DNA of 64,000 nucleotides, from the NCBI GenBank assembly GCA_963977525.1, contig CAXBPC010000020.1, forward strand, positions 1 through 64,000. The letters are read 5' to 3'. The notes under the pieces were generated by a model that worked only from the letters and a program-made list of their open reading frames with translations, did not search any database and was not told where the DNA came from. A program made the translations under genes and the position numbers. Positions 62,880 through 64,000 of this stretch are shown piece after piece (position 1 is the stretch's first letter; each line of letters opens with the position of its first letter). The stretch comes from Ancylomarina sp963977525. Its GTDB lineage: Bacteria > Bacteroidota > Bacteroidia > Bacteroidales > Marinifilaceae.

Positions 62880-63623
62880 ATGACAATAAACATTTATTAT
62901 TATTGCGATAGTAATGAGATTAACACCCTGGCAACAAATATCGAGTACCAGTTGGCTCAAGCTGACTGGACTGCCGATACCATTCTCAGCCATCTTATTA
63001 CTCTACTGAATAAAGAAAACAAGACAATGAGCACTGCGATTCAATTCGCACGTGGCGGTCAGGGTTCCAAAGCCCTACAGACCGAAGATGCTATTGTTGA
63101 CAAGCACTTCGTTTGCCTCAAACAATTTGTTTCGGCAAATATGTACCTCTCTGATGAAAGTATCGCCGACAATGCGACTGCGGTATGGAAAATTATCAGC
63201 TCCCGTAATTTAAACCTTCACAAGCTGAGCTACGAAAGACAATTGGCACTCACCCATGCCCTAATCAGCAATCTTGAGGATGAGAAAATAAAGCCATTGG
63301 TTGAAAGCTTGATAGGCGTTAGCGATCGTGTCGCAGAATTGAAAGCCTCTACAACGAGTTTCGAAACGCATTTTCGTAACATGAAAGAAGAGCTTGCAGG
63401 CATGGAAGAAACCATTGCTCCTTCGACTCAAAAAAATACGATTCGCGACCTGATTAATAAGCATTTGCTTCCTTATTTAAATAATGCAGCACAGGCTATG
63501 CCCGAAAAATATGAAGAAATTAATAAGGTGATTATTGAGCATATTGATGGCATAAACACCAAAGCACGTGCTCGCAAAACCCGCAACAGCACTCAGGAAC
63601 TGGAACCTAATACTGCTAAATAA
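62880..63623 (+). CDS. Hypothetical helical protein
   Basis: A 247-residue soluble protein, predicted almost entirely helical, with heptad-like segments (LIGVSDRVAELKASTTSFETH; RNMKEELAGMEETIAP) and a basic C-terminal tail (NTKARARKTRNS). An internal ATG at residue 51 is a less likely start. There is no signal peptide. I do not recognise a family, though similar-sized helical proteins of unknown function are common in Bacteroidota. It lies immediately downstream of the degenerate array, and a terminator follows. Confidence 0.7.
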   Translation: MTINIYYYCDSNEINTLATNIEYQLAQADWTADTILSHLITLLNKENKTMSTAIQFARGGQGSKALQTEDAIVDKHFVCLKQFVSANMYLSDESIADNATAVWKIISSRNLNLHKLSYERQLALTHALISNLEDEKIKPLVESLIGVSDRVAELKASTTSFETHFRNMKEELAGMEETIAPSTQKNTIRDLINKHLLPYLNNAAQAMPEKYEEINKVIIEHIDGINTKARARKTRNSTQELEPNTAK

Positions 63624-63649
63624 ATTAATTGAAGGCTAAATTGCAAGAG

Positions 63650-63680
63650 AGGAATAGATCATGAGATCTGTTCCTTTTTT
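63650..63680 (+). terminator. Terminator of the 62880 gene
   Basis: An 11-bp stem AGGAATAGATC/GATCTGTTCCT (one G-U pair) with an ATGA loop, followed by T6. Confidence 0.85.
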
Positions 63681-63848
63681 GGTATTAAAAAGAAGAACCC
63701 CCGGACATTCTTATATATTTCTACCAGCGTTATTGGTAATGAAGGTCATATTTTTTACAAATATAAGACCTTGAGGTCTGAATTAATTTGTAACTTAGTA
63801 TACTGCTCATACATTCTAGCTTAAATAGATTTTAAAAAAGGGGGTCGT

Positions 63849-64000
63849 ATGAAGAAATTTCAAATGCTGTTAATGCTAATTGCTCTGGCATTATTTACAG
63901 CCTGTAGCAGTAGCAGCAGTGACGATGATGGCGGTGGTAATCCCAACCCAAATCCAAATCCGACAACACCAGATTTTACAGTGCGGGTTGTTGTAAAAAC
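63849..64000 (+). CDS. Secreted lipoprotein, 5' part only
   Basis: The frame starts at the ATG at 63849 and runs off the right edge; 50 codons are visible. MKKFQMLLMLIALALFTACS is a lipoprotein signal peptide with lipobox FTAC (Cys19). It is followed by a Ser/Asp-rich linker, a GGGNPNPNPNP spacer and the first strand of a folded domain (TVRVVVK). The linker type is common in surface-exposed Bacteroidota lipoproteins. Two hairpins (AGACCT-TG-AGGTCT near 63768) precede it. Function cannot be told from this part. Confidence 0.85.
   Translation, partial: MKKFQMLLMLIALALFTACSSSSSDDDGGGNPNPNPNPTTPDFTVRVVVK

Noticed and set aside
36806..64000. Prophage or integrative element
   Set aside because: No integrase, transposase, structural phage gene or tRNA attachment site was seen despite the many repeats.

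Overview
This is chromosomal DNA from an AT-rich member of the Bacteroidota, most likely an anaerobic or facultative marine relative of the Marinilabiliales/Marinifilaceae. The evidence is consistent across the window. The tmRNA tag reads GENNYALAA, and many genes are preceded by the Bacteroidota -7 box TAnnTTTG. The Omp85 protein is a lipoprotein (TamL type), and the primary sigma factor is only 287 residues. Rho carries a long charged insertion, the BlaR1 protein has carboxypeptidase-regulatory and TonB tails, and most genes lack Shine-Dalgarno sequences. The genus is inferred from general resemblance and not proven.

Layout. 1-246 is a 41-bp tandem repeat. 0.36-6.0 kb (minus strand) holds a glycyl-radical hydroxyproline dehydratase and its activase, an ElaA-type acetyltransferase and an MFS carrier. 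6.2-10.6 kb holds an NfeD protease, MgtC, a methyltransferase, an epimerase-like protein and an unknown small protein. 10.8-13.2 kb is an unusual set: a ThiF/E1-like adenylating enzyme, a LuxI/FeeM-like acyltransferase and a divergent PAS-LuxR regulator. 13.4-28.7 kb is mostly core metabolism and housekeeping: aconitase B, an SNF symporter, FBP aldolase, TamL, an rRNA methyltransferase, TrkH/TrkA, ComEC, peptide deformylase and RuvX. 28.9-36.8 kb is an RND efflux operon whose outer-membrane component is fused to a periplasmic-binding domain, followed by a membrane-bound nucleotidyl cyclase.

37-49 kb is an accessory region rich in palindromic repeats. It contains DoxX, two thioredoxin-fold proteins, a three-gene cassette with a HEPN-like protein (R-x4-H motif), a frameshifted FKBP isomerase gene, a BlaI/BlaR1 pair with twin operator dyads, a CPPC thioredoxin and a PD40 propeller protein. 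49.2-61.2 kb returns to conserved genes: an ECF sigma factor with an overlapping membrane partner, tmRNA, a saccharopine-dehydrogenase-like protein, Rpe, RpoD, Rho, an AAA_14-type ATPase and pyruvate:ferredoxin oxidoreductase. 61.2-64 kb holds unknown proteins around a second array of about 41-bp period and the start of a lipoprotein gene.

How the genes fit together: PFOR and the glycyl-radical pair point to anaerobic metabolism, and aconitase B and the aldolase supply central carbon. The efflux operon, BlaI/BlaR1 and Trk systems handle envelope and ion stress. The best candidates for undescribed biology are the LuxI-like/ThiF/PAS-LuxR set (possible small-molecule signalling), the HEPN plus two membrane proteins cassette (possible defence), the binding-protein-TolC fusion, and the two 41-bp arrays, which may be one repeat family in opposite orientations.
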